In this document: in pieces, positions 36,581 to 45,326 of the stretch
Position numbering within the stretch: position 1 is the first letter of the stretch
How the letters are laid out: every line of letters begins with the position of its first letter
Assembly (NCBI GenBank): GCA_028285545.1
Contig: JANQPA010000018.1
Span: forward strand, 1 to 64,000
Source of the DNA: Saprospiraceae bacterium
GTDB lineage: Bacteria; Bacteroidota; Bacteroidia; Chitinophagales; Saprospiraceae
Direction of reading: 5' to 3'
DNA length: 64,000 bases
Notes under the pieces: generated by a model
The model's input: the letters and a program-made list of their open reading frames with translations, nothing else
Told to the model about the DNA's origin: nothing
Databases searched by the model: none
Position numbers and translations under genes: made by a program

Positions 36581-37156
36581 ATGAAGTTGACGAACCTCGT
36601 ATTAACCAGTGTTTTTCTGGCTGGTTTGTTTATGAGTCCAGCAGCTTATACACAACAAGACTACTCTGAGGATTCTATAAAAGTAGATTGGATAAGTTGG
36701 GAGGAGGCTATAGAAAAAACCAAAACAGCAAAAAAGAAGATTCTACTTGAGGTTTATACTCAAAGATGTACCTGGTGTAAGCGAATGGATGAGCAAACAT
36801 TCAGTAAAACTGAACTCGCCGCTTATATTAATGCCAATTTTTATCCTGTTAAATTTGATGCTCAATTTAAAGAAGATATTGTTTATCAAAACAAAACCTA
36901 TCGTTATGTGAAAAACGGTATGATGGGATACCATGAATTGGCAGCAGAAATTCTCGGCGGACGAATGAGTTACCCTACCATTGTTTTCCTGGATGAAGAG
37001 TTAAATGTCATACAAGCTATTGTAGGCTTTAAATCTGCCGCTCAATTTGAAGTCATCACCAGTTATTTTGCTACTGATTCTTATATGAAAACCCCCTGGT
37101 CGCTTTACCAGAAACGATATCGATCAAGTTTCCATCAAAATGCAGATGATCATTGA
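36581..37156 (+). CDS. Exported thioredoxin-fold protein (DUF255-like)
   Basis: The ATG at 36581 begins a signal peptide (MKLTNLVLTSVFLAGLFMSP...TQ); the GTG at 36545 would add 12 residues. The mature part has a thioredoxin-like domain with CTWCKRM (CxxC, Cys at the first two positions of CTWC) in the LLEVYTQRCTWCKRMDEQTF segment, then a later PTIVFLDE strand. This pattern matches the thioredoxin_7/DUF255-like thiol reductases. It probably acts as a periplasmic thiol-disulfide enzyme. The C-terminus ends with a basic helix. Confidence 0.82.
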   Translation: MKLTNLVLTSVFLAGLFMSPAAYTQQDYSEDSIKVDWISWEEAIEKTKTAKKKILLEVYTQRCTWCKRMDEQTFSKTELAAYINANFYPVKFDAQFKEDIVYQNKTYRYVKNGMMGYHELAAEILGGRMSYPTIVFLDEELNVIQAIVGFKSAAQFEVITSYFATDSYMKTPWSLYQKRYRSSFHQNADDH

Positions 37157-37158
37157 TT

Positions 37159-37240
37159 GGTAGAAAGTAAAAGGTAAAAAGTAAAAGGTAGAAAGTAAAA
37201 AGACTAAAACAGTCCTTCACTTTCTACCTTTTACTTTATT
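37159..37240. repeat. AGTAGAA/AAAGGTAGAA-type hairpin, copy A
   Basis: GGTAGAAAGTAAAAGGTAAA and further units on the left pair with CTTTCTACCTTTTACTTTAT on the right, with the loop AAGACTAAAACAGTCCTT, itself a small hairpin. It lies between convergent genes. The AAGACTAAA..TCCTTC loop recurs at 54181. Confidence 0.6.
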
Positions 37241-37247
37241 CCATGAT

Positions 37248-38816
37248 TCATCTTCTGCGACGGCGAGTTGTTGTTCTTACTCCCAAAGCAGACAACAAAC
37301 CTCTTGTTAACTCCCTGGCTACTGTACGCCCTACTTGTCTTGATGCAGAACTAGACAAAATTTGTTCCACCATCGATTTTTCTCTTCTTCTACTACGGCT
37401 TGATACCTTCCTGGCTTTTTCCTGCTGAGCTTTCAATTCAGCCTGATGCTCCTCTTCTCTGGCAATTTCTATTTTCTCTTTTAATATTTCATAGGCACTA
37501 TCGCGGTCAATATCTTCATTATATTTATGCAGAATTCTCGATTTACGTAGTATCGAATCAATCTCTTTTTTAGTTAATACATCCATTCGGGATTGAGGGG
37601 CTCGAAGCATTGTATGGACTAGAGGAGTAGGAATTCCTTTCTCATTTAATGCAGTAATCAGGGCCTCCCCTATTCCTAATTGAGTCAATAATTGCTCAAT
37701 ATCATAATATTCAGTGATTGGGAAATTTTGCGCTGCCAATTTGATGGCTTTCCTATCCTTAGCAGTAAAAGCCCGCAGAGCATGTTGTACCTTAAGCCCA
37801 AGCTGACTTAGAACTGCATCTGGAATGTCAACGGGATTTTGAGTAACGAAAAAGATACCAACTCCTTTTGATCTAATCAATTTGATGATGATCTCTATTT
37901 GGTCCAGTAAAGCATCCGAGGCTTGATCAAAAACAAGATGTGCTTCATCAATAAAAATGCAAAGCTTGGGGCGATCCAAATCTCCTTCCTCCGGAAAAGT
38001 AGCATATATCTCGGCTAACATCTGTAGCATAAAAGTAGAAAACAATTTAGGTCGGTCCTGAAGATCTGTCAATCTTACAATAGAAACCATACCACGCCCC
38101 ATATCATCAAATCGGCATAGATCATCTACATCAAAGGAGCGTTCTCCAAAAAAGACTTCTGCACCTTGCTGCTCCAGTTCAACTATCCGCCTTAGGATGG
38201 CCCCAACTGAAGCTGTAGACATACGACCATAGATCTCCTCCACCTCTTTTTTACCTTCATTAGTCATAAATTGAAGCGTCTTTCTCAGGTCATTAAGATC
38301 TAACAAAGGCAGGTCATTATCGTCACAATATTTAAAGACCACTGCTATTATTCCTGCCTGAGTCTCATTCAAGTCTAACATTCTGGAAAACAAAACAGGG
38401 CCGAATTCGGTAACGGTAGCTCTTAATCTTGCTCCTTTTTCATCAGATAAGCTTAAAAATTCAACAGGGCTAGCCCCCGCTTCAAAAGGAAATCCTATTG
38501 CTTCATGTCGTTCATCAATTTTAGGATGGCCATCGCTTGGCACTGCGATTCCACTTAGGTCTCCTTTTATATCCATAAGGAGAGTTGGGATACCCTGGAT
38601 AGACATTTGTTCGGCGATAATTTGTAGCGTTTTGGTCTTACCTGTTCCGGTAGCTCCACTTATCAAGCCATGTCTGTTAAGGGTTTCCAAGGGAACTTTT
38701 ACCAGGGAATAAGTTTGGCATTCTCCATCCAGCATAGCCCCACCCAAGGTTAACGAATCCCCTTCAAATGTGTATTTATCGTAAATGAGTTGTTTGAAGT
38801 TTTCTTTTTTCGACAT
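37248..38816 (-). CDS. HerA-like DUF853 ATPase
   Basis: The 522-residue protein has a Walker A at 54-61 (GATGTGKT), a Walker B near 297 (LCIFIDEAHLVF), and the family segments LLMDIKGDLSG, FGPVLFSRMLDLN, GVGIFFVTQNP and AFTAKDRKAIKLAAQ. These define the YjgR/DUF853 branch of the HerA/FtsK-like ATPases. The C-terminal ~90 residues are highly charged and coiled-coil-like (REEEHQAELKAQQEKARK) and end in an Arg-rich tail (RTTTRRRRR). A nuclease gene starts upstream in the same orientation with 9 bases between, so they are one operon. The in vivo role of DUF853 proteins is not settled. Confidence 0.88.
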   Translation of the reverse strand: MSKKENFKQLIYDKYTFEGDSLTLGGAMLDGECQTYSLVKVPLETLNRHGLISGATGTGKTKTLQIIAEQMSIQGIPTLLMDIKGDLSGIAVPSDGHPKIDERHEAIGFPFEAGASPVEFLSLSDEKGARLRATVTEFGPVLFSRMLDLNETQAGIIAVVFKYCDDNDLPLLDLNDLRKTLQFMTNEGKKEVEEIYGRMSTASVGAILRRIVELEQQGAEVFFGERSFDVDDLCRFDDMGRGMVSIVRLTDLQDRPKLFSTFMLQMLAEIYATFPEEGDLDRPKLCIFIDEAHLVFDQASDALLDQIEIIIKLIRSKGVGIFFVTQNPVDIPDAVLSQLGLKVQHALRAFTAKDRKAIKLAAQNFPITEYYDIEQLLTQLGIGEALITALNEKGIPTPLVHTMLRAPQSRMDVLTKKEIDSILRKSRILHKYNEDIDRDSAYEILKEKIEIAREEEHQAELKAQQEKARKVSSRSRRREKSMVEQILSSSASRQVGRTVARELTRGLLSALGVRTTTRRRRR

Positions 38817-38825
38817 CCTAAAATA

Positions 38826-39734
38826 TTATTTATTCCATTTGTTAATTCTTAAATCGTATTTGGCCTTATTAAATTCCCACAGGTCAATGTTAAAGGCAGA
38901 TTCCAATTCTTCCTCCAATTCTTCTTCCATCAGCTCTTCATAAAAATTAATTCCTGTGGCCTCTTCTACTTTATCAATGGTTGTTGCATATTGATAAAGC
39001 GGTTCATAACTAATTTGGTTGGGGATTACAAAGGCAATTCCCTTTAGTCCAGGCTCTGAAAGATCCAATAATACCTTATAAAAAGCCGTGGGAATAGTCA
39101 CTTCATTGTTCTTTCCAATGCTACCTTTGCCTCCATCTTCAAGAATAGGGCCAGTCACAACATACAATTTTTTATATTTTTTTGCCCAGCTTCTGGTTGT
39201 TTCTTCTAATTCCCGCCATATTCCTTTGTTAAAATTACGAGATTGTGGGCTTATGTTGCTCATAAAAAAGGTTTCAGTTATAGCCTCTTCACTAAAAGCT
39301 CGATCGGCAGCAGGAATTAAATGCCCACGATCATAACCTGAATGGGTATAATCTGACCATTCTGCAGATCCTGTCTTAACTTTAGGGTCTTTATTAAAAC
39401 GATCGGGCCGTTCTACCCAGGGCATTTCAACTTCTTCCCCTTTTAGCACATAAGCAACCCACTCTGCCTGTTCATGATCTTCATCATAAGATAAGGTAAA
39501 ATATTTGTGTTCGATTATTTTTCCAGTAGTCGAACTTGGCAAATAATAATACTCATCAGTAATAACCGGGTCGGTCCTTGAAGATTTATTATTCCAATCT
39601 GGCAACTCTTTTCCAGCAAATAGGTTGAATAGGTAAAACAAACCACCTGCAATAGCCGCAAAAAGCCCAACTCTAACAATGGTCTCTCCACTTTTCCCTC
39701 CTTGCTTAGTATGATTACTTCTGAATTTAGCCAT
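38826..39734 (-). CDS. Membrane-anchored DNA/RNA non-specific endonuclease
   Basis: One N-terminal membrane helix (about 21-42) is followed by a beta-beta-alpha-metal nuclease domain with the active site DRGHLIPAADR (His is the general base) and the downstream Asn segment (FFMSNISPQSRNFNKGIW), matching the NUC1/EndA family. The C-terminal ~50 residues are acidic. The nuclease is likely in the periplasm or at the membrane surface, digesting external DNA or RNA. The adjacent HerA-like gene on the same transcript is unusual for this family. No inhibitor gene is seen next to it. Confidence 0.85.
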   Translation of the reverse strand: MAKFRSNHTKQGGKSGETIVRVGLFAAIAGGLFYLFNLFAGKELPDWNNKSSRTDPVITDEYYYLPSSTTGKIIEHKYFTLSYDEDHEQAEWVAYVLKGEEVEMPWVERPDRFNKDPKVKTGSAEWSDYTHSGYDRGHLIPAADRAFSEEAITETFFMSNISPQSRNFNKGIWRELEETTRSWAKKYKKLYVVTGPILEDGGKGSIGKNNEVTIPTAFYKVLLDLSEPGLKGIAFVIPNQISYEPLYQYATTIDKVEEATGINFYEELMEEELEEELESAFNIDLWEFNKAKYDLRINKWNK

Positions 39735-39854
39735 TAGAATGATTTTTTGACAAGCTCAATTTATTATATATTGTCGCGGAAGTAAATTTAACAAACAATT
39801 TGTTCTTGCTTTGGCCAAAATACTATTTTTTCAACTGATAATGTCAAATATTAA

Positions 39855-40457
39855 ATGCTCAAAATAGGTATTACAGGAGGAATTGGCAGTGGAAAAACAA
39901 CCGTCTGTAAAATATTTGAATCATTAGGTATTCCGGTTTATTATGCGGATGACCGAGCAAAGTGGTTAATGGCAAACCAGGCTGATTTAAAATCTAAAAT
40001 TTCAGAACTCTTTGGCGAAGAAGCTTATGATGAAAGTGGACAGCTTAACAGAGGACACATTGCCAAAATCGCCTTTAGTAATCCTGAAATTCTTAAAGAA
40101 TTAAATGCCATTGTTCATCCCGCTGTAGGGGAAGACGGTATCGCCTGGATGAAGGAACAGGAACAAAAAAATGTACCTTATGCTCTAAAAGAGGCAGCCC
40201 TTATTTTTGAAAGTGGAAGTTATAAGCAGTTGGACAAAGTAATAACCGTTTATGCTCCTGAATACTTAAGGATAGAAAGAGTAATGAAGCGAGATAATAG
40301 TACAAGAGAAGCTATTAAATCCAGGATCGACAAACAAATGCCAGAAGAAAAAAAAATAGCGCTTTCCGACTATGTAATTTACAATAATGGGAAGCAATCT
40401 CTCATCCAGCAGGTCATTAAAATTCACCAACAACTGAAACAGCTAAATGAAATTTGA
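39855..40457 (+). CDS. coaE: Dephospho-CoA kinase
   Basis: The P-loop is GITGGIGSGKTTVC at residues 5-18. DDRAKWLM, the LNAIVHPAV segment and the PLIFE-like ALIFESG follow, and a lid with RDNSTREAIKSRI comes late. The 200-residue length matches. It phosphorylates dephospho-CoA in the last step of CoA synthesis. Its last 11 bases overlap the start of the next gene, so the two genes are translationally coupled. Confidence 0.93.
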   Translation: MLKIGITGGIGSGKTTVCKIFESLGIPVYYADDRAKWLMANQADLKSKISELFGEEAYDESGQLNRGHIAKIAFSNPEILKELNAIVHPAVGEDGIAWMKEQEQKNVPYALKEAALIFESGSYKQLDKVITVYAPEYLRIERVMKRDNSTREAIKSRIDKQMPEEKKIALSDYVIYNNGKQSLIQQVIKIHQQLKQLNEI

Positions 40458-41580
40458 AAAGCCCACAGAACAAAAGATTACTGAATTAAAAGTGTTCCAT
40501 AAGCTCATTAAGACTGAACGTTTTAACATAAGCCATTGCACTTTTCAGGGGATTGATTTTCGAAATGAGAATATTGATTGGCCGAAATTTATCATCGATG
40601 ATACAACCTTTCTTGGCTGCAAATTTCATATGGAAGAAGAATTGCAGTTGGTCAAAATGGGAGCTTATCTTTATCATGCGCCAGATTCCCTTCCCTATAA
40701 GCCATTCCGGAGGGATTTATACAGTTGGCAAGAGCTAATGAAATCGTCCAATGAAAATCGGAGTGTGGATTTGGAGATCTATCAACATTTTTCTGACACA
40801 AAATTTAATACTCCCATCAATGAAGCTTTGTGGCAAAGAATACATGATCATGCCATTGACGATGCACTTAGGGATTTATTAGACTTTGATGATGAAGGAA
40901 TGACTCAAAAAAAATGTGTAGGGTTTATGGGTGGACATAGTGTTGGCAGAGATCATTCGTTTTTTAAACGCTCAGCCCATACCAGTAAGCTATTGGCAGA
41001 AAGTGGATATTTTATTACTTCTGGAGGGGGACCTGGAATTATGGAAGCTGCTAACCTGGGGGCTTATATGGCAGGCTATTCCCAGGAGGATTTAAATAAA
41101 GCACTAAATATCTTGGCTAAAGCTCCTAAATACACTGATGATCAATACCATGAACATGCATTAGAAGTATTGAATTTATTTCCGGAAGGAATGGAGAATT
41201 TAGCCATTCCCACCTGGTTTTATGGCCATGAACCCAGTAACCTTTTTGCTTCTCACATAGCCAAATATTTTTCCAACAGCATAAGAGAAGACACCTTGCT
41301 GGCCATCAGTCTGTATGGTATTGTATTTGCTCCCGGTAGCGCTGGGACCACTCAGGAAATATTTATGGATGCCACCCAAAACCACTATGGGACTTTTAAT
41401 TATTACAGTCCGATGGTCTTTCTGGGCAGAGAACGATATGAAATTAAAACCATGATCTATCCTCTGCTAAAACAACTGGCTTGGGATCGTGCCTATGCCC
41501 CTTTATTACACATTACAGATGAGCCGAAGGAAGTTCTTGAATTTTTACAAAAACATCCTCCCATTAAGGTTAAAAAGTAA
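40447..41580 (+). CDS. LOG-type Rossmann-fold nucleotide-binding protein
   Basis: The C-terminal ~220 residues contain the LOG hallmark loop GGGPGIMEAANLGAY (about residues 194-208) and the second motif, here PGSAGTTQEIF instead of the usual PGGxGTxxE. The N-terminal ~150 residues are an extra region. The length (377) is between short LOG enzymes and the longer PpnN nucleosidases. It probably cleaves nucleoside monophosphates to ribose 5-phosphate and base. The changed Gly in the second motif may tune substrate or reduce activity. It overlaps coaE by 11 bases. Confidence 0.78.
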   Translation: MKFEKPTEQKITELKVFHKLIKTERFNISHCTFQGIDFRNENIDWPKFIIDDTTFLGCKFHMEEELQLVKMGAYLYHAPDSLPYKPFRRDLYSWQELMKSSNENRSVDLEIYQHFSDTKFNTPINEALWQRIHDHAIDDALRDLLDFDDEGMTQKKCVGFMGGHSVGRDHSFFKRSAHTSKLLAESGYFITSGGGPGIMEAANLGAYMAGYSQEDLNKALNILAKAPKYTDDQYHEHALEVLNLFPEGMENLAIPTWFYGHEPSNLFASHIAKYFSNSIREDTLLAISLYGIVFAPGSAGTTQEIFMDATQNHYGTFNYYSPMVFLGRERYEIKTMIYPLLKQLAWDRAYAPLLHITDEPKEVLEFLQKHPPIKVKK

Positions 41581-41581
41581 T

Positions 41582-42940
41582 TTATTTTTTTAATAATTGC
41601 CTACCCTTTTCAATGCCTGTTTTATACCTTTCCAGGCAGCGTTGGCGAGCATATTTGTGATCAATAATTGGTGCGGGGTAAGTGTCCGTTCCAAATTCAG
41701 GTATCCACTTTTTTATGTACTCAAACTTTTCATCAAATTTTTTCTGCTGGCTTTCTGGGTTGAAGATCCTAAAATAGGGTGCTGCATCTGTGCCACAACC
41801 TGCTGCCCATTGCCATCCCCCATTATTGCTGGCCAGATCAAAATCCAATAGTTTTTTGGCAAAATAAGCCTCCCCCCAACGCCAATCGATCAATAGATGT
41901 TTGGTCAAAAAACTAGCAGTTACCATTCGAACTCGATTATGCATATAACCGGTTTGATTCAATTCACGCATGCCTGCATCCACAATCGGGTATCCTGTTT
42001 GTCCATCACACCATTTTTGGAAGAGCTCAGGGTCATTTTCCCAATCTATATGATCATATTCTGGCCGAAAAGACTCTTTCACCACCCTGGGAAAATGAGC
42101 CAATATTTGACTATAAAAGTCTCGCCAAATTAATTCATTTAGAAAGGTTTCATTTAATGGGATGGCATCTCTAACTTTTTGACGGATGCTAATAGTACCA
42201 AAACGAAAGTGTACTCCCAACCTGCTGGTGCCCTTTATGGCAGGAAAATCTCGGGTTTCACTATATTTTCTGATCAGGCCTCTGGTAACTGTATTTTCAG
42301 GAATGGGAATGGTAGAAGCCTCAAACCCAAGGTCAGAAAGTTTAGGCATTGACAAGGGGGCACATTTTATGAAGGAGTTCAAATATTCCTGAGATGGGAA
42401 GGAATCCAAATGATGAGAAAGGGTATCCAGTGAAGAAGTATTTTCCAGTAGTTTAGCCTTCCATTTTCGGCTATAGGGGGTAAAAACAACATAAGGATTT
42501 CCATCCTCTTTGACTACTTCATGGTTTTCGAAAATGATCTGATCCTTATAGGTGTGGAATGGAATGTTGTGCTCTTGAAGCAATTGAGTAACCTCACTAT
42601 CTCTTTTTTTGGCGTAAGGTTCATAATCTCGGTTGGTAAAAACGGCATTAATGGGATATTCTTTAATTAAATGCGGCCATACTTGTTCAGGATAGCCATA
42701 TTTGACCATTAAACTGCTCCCCTCCTTTTCTAGAGTAGATTTCATTTCAATTAGTGTATTATAAATGAAATTTACCCTGAGGTCTCTTTTGTCTTCTAGA
42801 TCATCAAGAATATTTTTATCAAAAATAAATAATGAAAGCACTGGATGACCATTTTTTAAAGCCTGGAAAAGACCAGCATTATCAAAAAAACGAAGGTCTC
42901 TACGGTGCCAGAATATGTTGACTTTTTCTTTACTAGCCAT
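41582..42940 (-). CDS. phrB: Deoxyribodipyrimidine photolyase
   Basis: The N-terminal Rossmann-like half begins VNIFWHRRDLRFFDN, the antenna-chromophore domain. The C-terminal FAD-binding half has LNELIWRDFYSQILAHFPRV, TGYPIVDAGMRELNQTGYMHNRVRM, the tryptophan-rich SNNGGWQWAAGCGTDAAPYFRIFNP. This matches class I CPD photolyases and related cryptochromes; length 452 fits. It repairs UV-made pyrimidine dimers with blue light. A 6-4 photolyase cannot be ruled out from motifs alone. It is convergent with the LOG gene. Confidence 0.88.
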   Translation of the reverse strand: MASKEKVNIFWHRRDLRFFDNAGLFQALKNGHPVLSLFIFDKNILDDLEDKRDLRVNFIYNTLIEMKSTLEKEGSSLMVKYGYPEQVWPHLIKEYPINAVFTNRDYEPYAKKRDSEVTQLLQEHNIPFHTYKDQIIFENHEVVKEDGNPYVVFTPYSRKWKAKLLENTSSLDTLSHHLDSFPSQEYLNSFIKCAPLSMPKLSDLGFEASTIPIPENTVTRGLIRKYSETRDFPAIKGTSRLGVHFRFGTISIRQKVRDAIPLNETFLNELIWRDFYSQILAHFPRVVKESFRPEYDHIDWENDPELFQKWCDGQTGYPIVDAGMRELNQTGYMHNRVRMVTASFLTKHLLIDWRWGEAYFAKKLLDFDLASNNGGWQWAAGCGTDAAPYFRIFNPESQQKKFDEKFEYIKKWIPEFGTDTYPAPIIDHKYARQRCLERYKTGIEKGRQLLKK

Positions 42941-43074
42941 TCCAATACTTTAAAAAGCTAAAATTTACCTGCTCCAACAGGCCAATGGTAATATTGTTTA
43001 CAATATTTAGTTATTAAAATGTGTTTGATCCAATTTCAGATGGTATTTTTCGCATCAAAAAACAGAACAAAAAA

Positions 43075-43992
43075 ATGAAAGGCTTAGTTAAAGCATTTAG
43101 CTCTATTTTAATAATTATTCTCTTAGCTTCTTCCTGCCAGCAAAAAACAGAAGGATTAGAAGCAATAATAGCTGATCTGGAAAAAAAAACAGTTCCTCCT
43201 TACTCAGTTGAAAAAGTCAATGAATTAATCAAAAACTATCAAAATTACGTATCAACCTATCCCGATAGGAATGATCAAAATGCCACTTATTTAAGGAAAG
43301 GAGCTATGCTGGCAGCAGCTTTAGACCAATTTCCCAGATCCATAGAGCTTTTAAGTATTGCCATTAAAGATCATTATTCAGCGGATAATACTCTTGACAA
43401 CATTATTTCGCTAGGAAACATTTATCAAAATGATTTAAAAAATGAAGTATTGAGTGCTGCCGTCTTTCAATCTGCTCAAATTCAATATCCCCAAAATGAT
43501 ACACTCTCAAAATATATATCCCCAAAATGGGTTCCCTTTGAAGACAGAATTCAACAGCTCAAAAAAGAAGTAGTTGATACAAGTACTCATCAAATAAATT
43601 ATAGCGCTGTAAATAACTTCCTTAACTCATGCGCCATCCGGGCAATGGTGGTCCCTAAAAATGATCGATCCGCTGATTTACTCCTTGAAGCTGGACAGTT
43701 GGCTCATGATACTCGTACTTTTAACCAGGCCTTGGATCTATTAGAATGGTTTTATTTGGAATACCCTAATCATGAAAAGGCATCTGAAGCCTTATTTATT
43801 ACAGCTTACATTCTTGACAATGAATTAAAGAGATTTGATGAGGCAAAAATTTTATATGAGTCTTATTTGGAAAAATATCCGGAAGCCGAATTTGCGGAAA
43901 CCACCCAATTTTTATTGGATAATTTAGGTGTTCCAGATGAAGAAATAATTAAGCAATTTGAGGAAAAAAACAAAGTAGAAAGTGATGAGTGA
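43075..43992 (+). CDS. TPR-containing lipoprotein
   Basis: The ATG at 43075 begins a lipoprotein signal (MKGLVKAFSSILIIILLASSC); the longer frame from 43021 starts at GTG and adds unlikely residues. The mature protein has several helix pairs of the TPR type, for example FNQALDLLEWFYLEYPNHEKASEALF and RFDEAKILYESYLEKYPEAEF. It may be a component of an envelope complex, similar to BamD-like or gliding-associated TPR lipoproteins, though no specific family is recognised. Confidence 0.7.
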   Translation: MKGLVKAFSSILIIILLASSCQQKTEGLEAIIADLEKKTVPPYSVEKVNELIKNYQNYVSTYPDRNDQNATYLRKGAMLAAALDQFPRSIELLSIAIKDHYSADNTLDNIISLGNIYQNDLKNEVLSAAVFQSAQIQYPQNDTLSKYISPKWVPFEDRIQQLKKEVVDTSTHQINYSAVNNFLNSCAIRAMVVPKNDRSADLLLEAGQLAHDTRTFNQALDLLEWFYLEYPNHEKASEALFITAYILDNELKRFDEAKILYESYLEKYPEAEFAETTQFLLDNLGVPDEEIIKQFEEKNKVESDE

Positions 43993-43998
43993 CCTATA

Positions 43999-44463
43999 TT
44001 ATTTTATCTTAATTTCTTTTTTATCAAAAGGATTTAATGCTGTTCCCTTGACCTTTGCCTCAACTTCTACACGGTATACAGATTTCACTTTGTAAGCATA
44101 TTTGGCAAGTTTAGCCAATCCTCCGCTCAAAACGTTTTTTCGTTCCATCTGATCGAAATCAGAATGGACCATTTCAAAAGGTAGGGCAAAATCAATCTCT
44201 ATAGGTTGATCAGAGGGTACCTCAAAACTATTATCCATATATATTTCGCCAAGCTTATATTCATCCACCAGCTTTTCTTTTCCTCTACCACGAAAATAGC
44301 GTTCAATTAATTTTACACGCAGCTGGGTTACCGTCTGAGTATTCATGGAGGTAAATCTTAAGCTACCTTCAATTTTTCCACTTCGTTCTTTCACTTCAGG
44401 CGGAAGTACTAACTCCACCTTTACACCTTCAATTCCAAAATAGTTTTTAATTCGTCCAAACAT
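43999..44463 (-). CDS. Spo0M/arrestin-like protein
   Basis: The 154-residue protein is nearly all beta strand with conserved features of the Spo0M family: FGIEGVKVELVLPPEVKERSGKIEGSLRF at the start and RVKLIERYFRGRGKEK. Spo0M in Bacillus has an arrestin-like fold and influences sporulation, but the family is widespread in non-sporulating bacteria. There is no obvious catalytic motif. It lies directly after the TPR lipoprotein on the opposite strand. Confidence 0.72.
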   Translation of the reverse strand: MFGRIKNYFGIEGVKVELVLPPEVKERSGKIEGSLRFTSMNTQTVTQLRVKLIERYFRGRGKEKLVDEYKLGEIYMDNSFEVPSDQPIEIDFALPFEMVHSDFDQMERKNVLSGGLAKLAKYAYKVKSVYRVEVEAKVKGTALNPFDKKEIKIK

Positions 44464-44550
44464 AGTATTATTATTTGGTTATCGGTTATTGGATAATCCT
44501 TATTCGTAATTTAACTTATTGACGAAGAACGATTATCCAGCAACTATCAA
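44464..44550. repeat. Imperfect inverted repeat with GGTTATCGGTTATTGGAT units
   Basis: GGTTATCGGTTATTGGATAA near 44479 is weakly complementary to GATTATCCAGCAACTATCAA near 44532. It lies between two minus-strand genes. The match is imperfect, and this is the weakest member of the tandem-unit hairpin set. Confidence 0.35.
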
Positions 44551-45039
44551 CTAAATGCCCACCATTCGTTTATGCCAGCTGTCTTTAAGGGGTTTCACCC
44601 AGGCTTTATCAAATTCCGCTTTATTTTTAACTAAGGTGTCAAAAACGAGGGTGTTGTCATCAATTTCCCCATTTTTATAAGCCTGAGAAAAACTGTTTCT
44701 ATCAAGAGTAAAAACCTGTCCTTCTTTTTGAAAAGAAAAATTCATCCGGTCAAACAGATCTACTCCATATTTAGCCTGCAGGTTTTTCAAAAAATAGACC
44801 GATTTATCAATCGAACATCCACTGGCTCCGGCCATGCTTTCATCCACCATTAAAATAACAAAGCGATCATGTAAAAGATCCCCATAAGCCTTGAGATTTC
44901 GATTATGACTGGTCCAGCTTTCGACAAAAGCATTGATTTCTTCTTTTACTGTAGAAGCCTGGGATTCTTGAAAAGGTTGATTAGCCTGGTAAATCCACAC
45001 TCGGGTGGTTTCTGGAAGAATTTCGTAAGTGGCAAGCAT
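44551..45039 (-). CDS. Uncharacterised Bacteroidota protein (annotated elsewhere as ABC ATPase)
   Basis: The ATG at 45039 (MLATYEILPETTRVWIYQ) is preferred over the one at 45069. The protein of about 162 residues has LHDRFVILMVDESMAGASGCSIDKSVYFLKNLQAKYGVDLFDRM. This matches a conserved Bacteroidota family that databases often label ABC transporter ATPase, yet no Walker A, signature or Walker B motif is present. The GASGCSID segment with its Cys is the most conserved-looking part. Function unknown. Confidence 0.65.
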   Translation of the reverse strand: MLATYEILPETTRVWIYQANQPFQESQASTVKEEINAFVESWTSHNRNLKAYGDLLHDRFVILMVDESMAGASGCSIDKSVYFLKNLQAKYGVDLFDRMNFSFQKEGQVFTLDRNSFSQAYKNGEIDDNTLVFDTLVKNKAEFDKAWVKPLKDSWHKRMVGI

Positions 45040-45096
45040 AGGTTTGTTTTTGTATTTCTTTTTTAACAATATTCCTGGGCTTTGGGTTGATTTGGT

Positions 45097-45152
45097 GTGT
45101 TCAGGTGTTCAAGTGTTCAAGTGTTCAAGTGTTCAAGTGTTCAAGTGTTCAC
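45097..45152. repeat. Seven exact 8-bp tandem units (GTGTTCAA)
   Basis: Seven consecutive 8-base units run from 45097: the first ends in G (GTGTTCAG), five are GTGTTCAA and the last is GTGTTCAC. There is no complementary arm nearby. It is a microsatellite-like array upstream of the minus-strand gene at 45039, so copy-number change could alter its expression. It is not a CRISPR array, since no spacers separate units. Confidence 0.85.
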
Positions 45153-45242
45153 GTTTAGGGATTGTATTTTTGAAAGCATAGTTGCTTATTTGAGTCTTTT
45201 ACGCGCTACTGCCTGCCTTAGTCATGAATTTTGCAGCTTAAG

Positions 45243-45326
45243 CAAATTTAATTATCAAAATATCATAGGATCACAGAATTATAGGATCAATCAATTTGCA
45301 GATCTACCCATCTACTCATTTACTCA
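45243..45326. repeat. ATCAAAATATCATAGGA-type repeat, copy 1
   Basis: ATCAAAATATCATAGGATCA and later TGCAGATCTACCCATCTACT share order and sequence with 48305-48372 (ATCAAAACATCATAGAATTT and following). Both copies run up to the stop of a minus-strand gene, at 45327 and 48371 respectively. Confidence 0.5.

Noticed and set aside
37248-39734. HerA-nuclease antiphage defence system
   Set aside because: DUF853 ATPases are common non-defence genes, the nuclease is membrane-anchored, and no other defence genes surround them. Kept only as a finding to check.
44551-45039. ABC transporter ATPase
   Set aside because: This label is common in databases for the family, but Walker A, signature and Walker B motifs are missing.
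45097-45152. Possible CRISPR array (short repeats in a row)
   Set aside because: Units are 8 bases and directly adjacent without spacers; no cas genes are present. It is a microsatellite.
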